5,370 nt of DNA, from positions 1 to 5,370 of the forward strand of contig CAZUMX010000054.1 of the NCBI GenBank assembly GCA_964622275.1. Reading direction: 5' to 3'. Both the position numbers and the translations under genes were made by a program. Position 1 is the first letter of the stretch. Each line of letters begins with the position of its first letter. This DNA is from CAYPEZ01 sp964622275. GTDB taxonomy: Bacteria; Patescibacteriota; Minisyncoccia; Phycocordibacterales; UBA6899. The notes under the pieces are model-generated. The model was not told the origin of the DNA, ran no database searches, and was given only the letters and a program-made list of their open reading frames with translations. Shown here piece after piece: positions 5,353 to 5,370 of the stretch.

Positions 5353-5370
5353 TGACCCTACAGGGAATCG
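5353..5370 (-). tRNA. Probable 3' end of a tRNA gene cut by the window edge
   Basis: On the minus strand the window opens with CGATT, which fits the end of a TTCGATT T-loop. It is followed by CCCTG (3' side of the T stem), TAGGGTC (3' side of the acceptor stem) and an A discriminator at 5353. No CCA is encoded, as in tRNA-Val. The 5' acceptor strand would be GACCCTA if fully paired; it and the anticodon lie outside the window, so the amino acid is unknown. The terminator that follows supports the reading. Only 18 bases are visible, so this is inference. Confidence 0.5.

Noticed and set aside
1..5370. CRISPR array, insertion sequence, toxin-antitoxin or defence system
   Set aside because: No regularly spaced repeats, no transposase or nuclease motifs, and no small paired genes are present.

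Overview
The window looks like a piece of a Candidate Phyla Radiation genome, most likely Parcubacteria (Patescibacteria). The basis is recall of family style, not a search. The large first gene combines modules I associate with that group: Asp/Asn-rich 'DNDGDG' cysteine loops, DUF5011-type Ig-like repeats, a fibronectin-III-like module and a peptidoglycan-binding-like module that starts 'YLEKYLRLG' and ends 'NEIYC'. Neither tRNA end encodes CCA, Shine-Dalgarno signals are weak, and TsaD carries an insertion. The genes end with TAA, TGA and TGA, and their tryptophans are TGG, so the standard bacterial code applies rather than the UGA=Gly code of Gracilibacteria and Absconditabacteria.

Layout. 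Positions 1-114 are a T-rich leader with only a weak promoter candidate. Positions 115-2958 (+) encode a 947-residue secreted, membrane-anchored, multi-domain surface protein. A hairpin at 2977-3013 lies between it and the convergent minus-strand unit and overlaps the tsaD stop codon, so it probably terminates both. The minus-strand unit, in transcription order, is tRNA-Val(CAC) (4974-4902), a TrmH/SpoU-family 2'-O-methyltransferase (4900-4172) and tsaD (4135-2990), with a candidate promoter at 5013-4986. The methyltransferase ATG lies one base beyond the tRNA 3' end, so tRNA 3' processing would leave a nearly leaderless mRNA.

Positions 5014-5306 hold no convincing gene. They contain several inverted repeats, a perfect 14-bp tandem duplication forming a G-quadruplex-type motif, and a possible multi-branch fold. 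Next come a 14-bp intrinsic terminator (minus strand) and, at the window edge, what looks like the last 18 nt of another minus-strand tRNA.

How the genes fit together: the minus-strand unit concerns translation (a tRNA, an RNA ribose methyltransferase and the t6A37 enzyme). The plus-strand gene is an unrelated envelope protein. I found no defence, mobile or CRISPR system. The least explained sequence is the hairpin-rich gap at 5014-5306.
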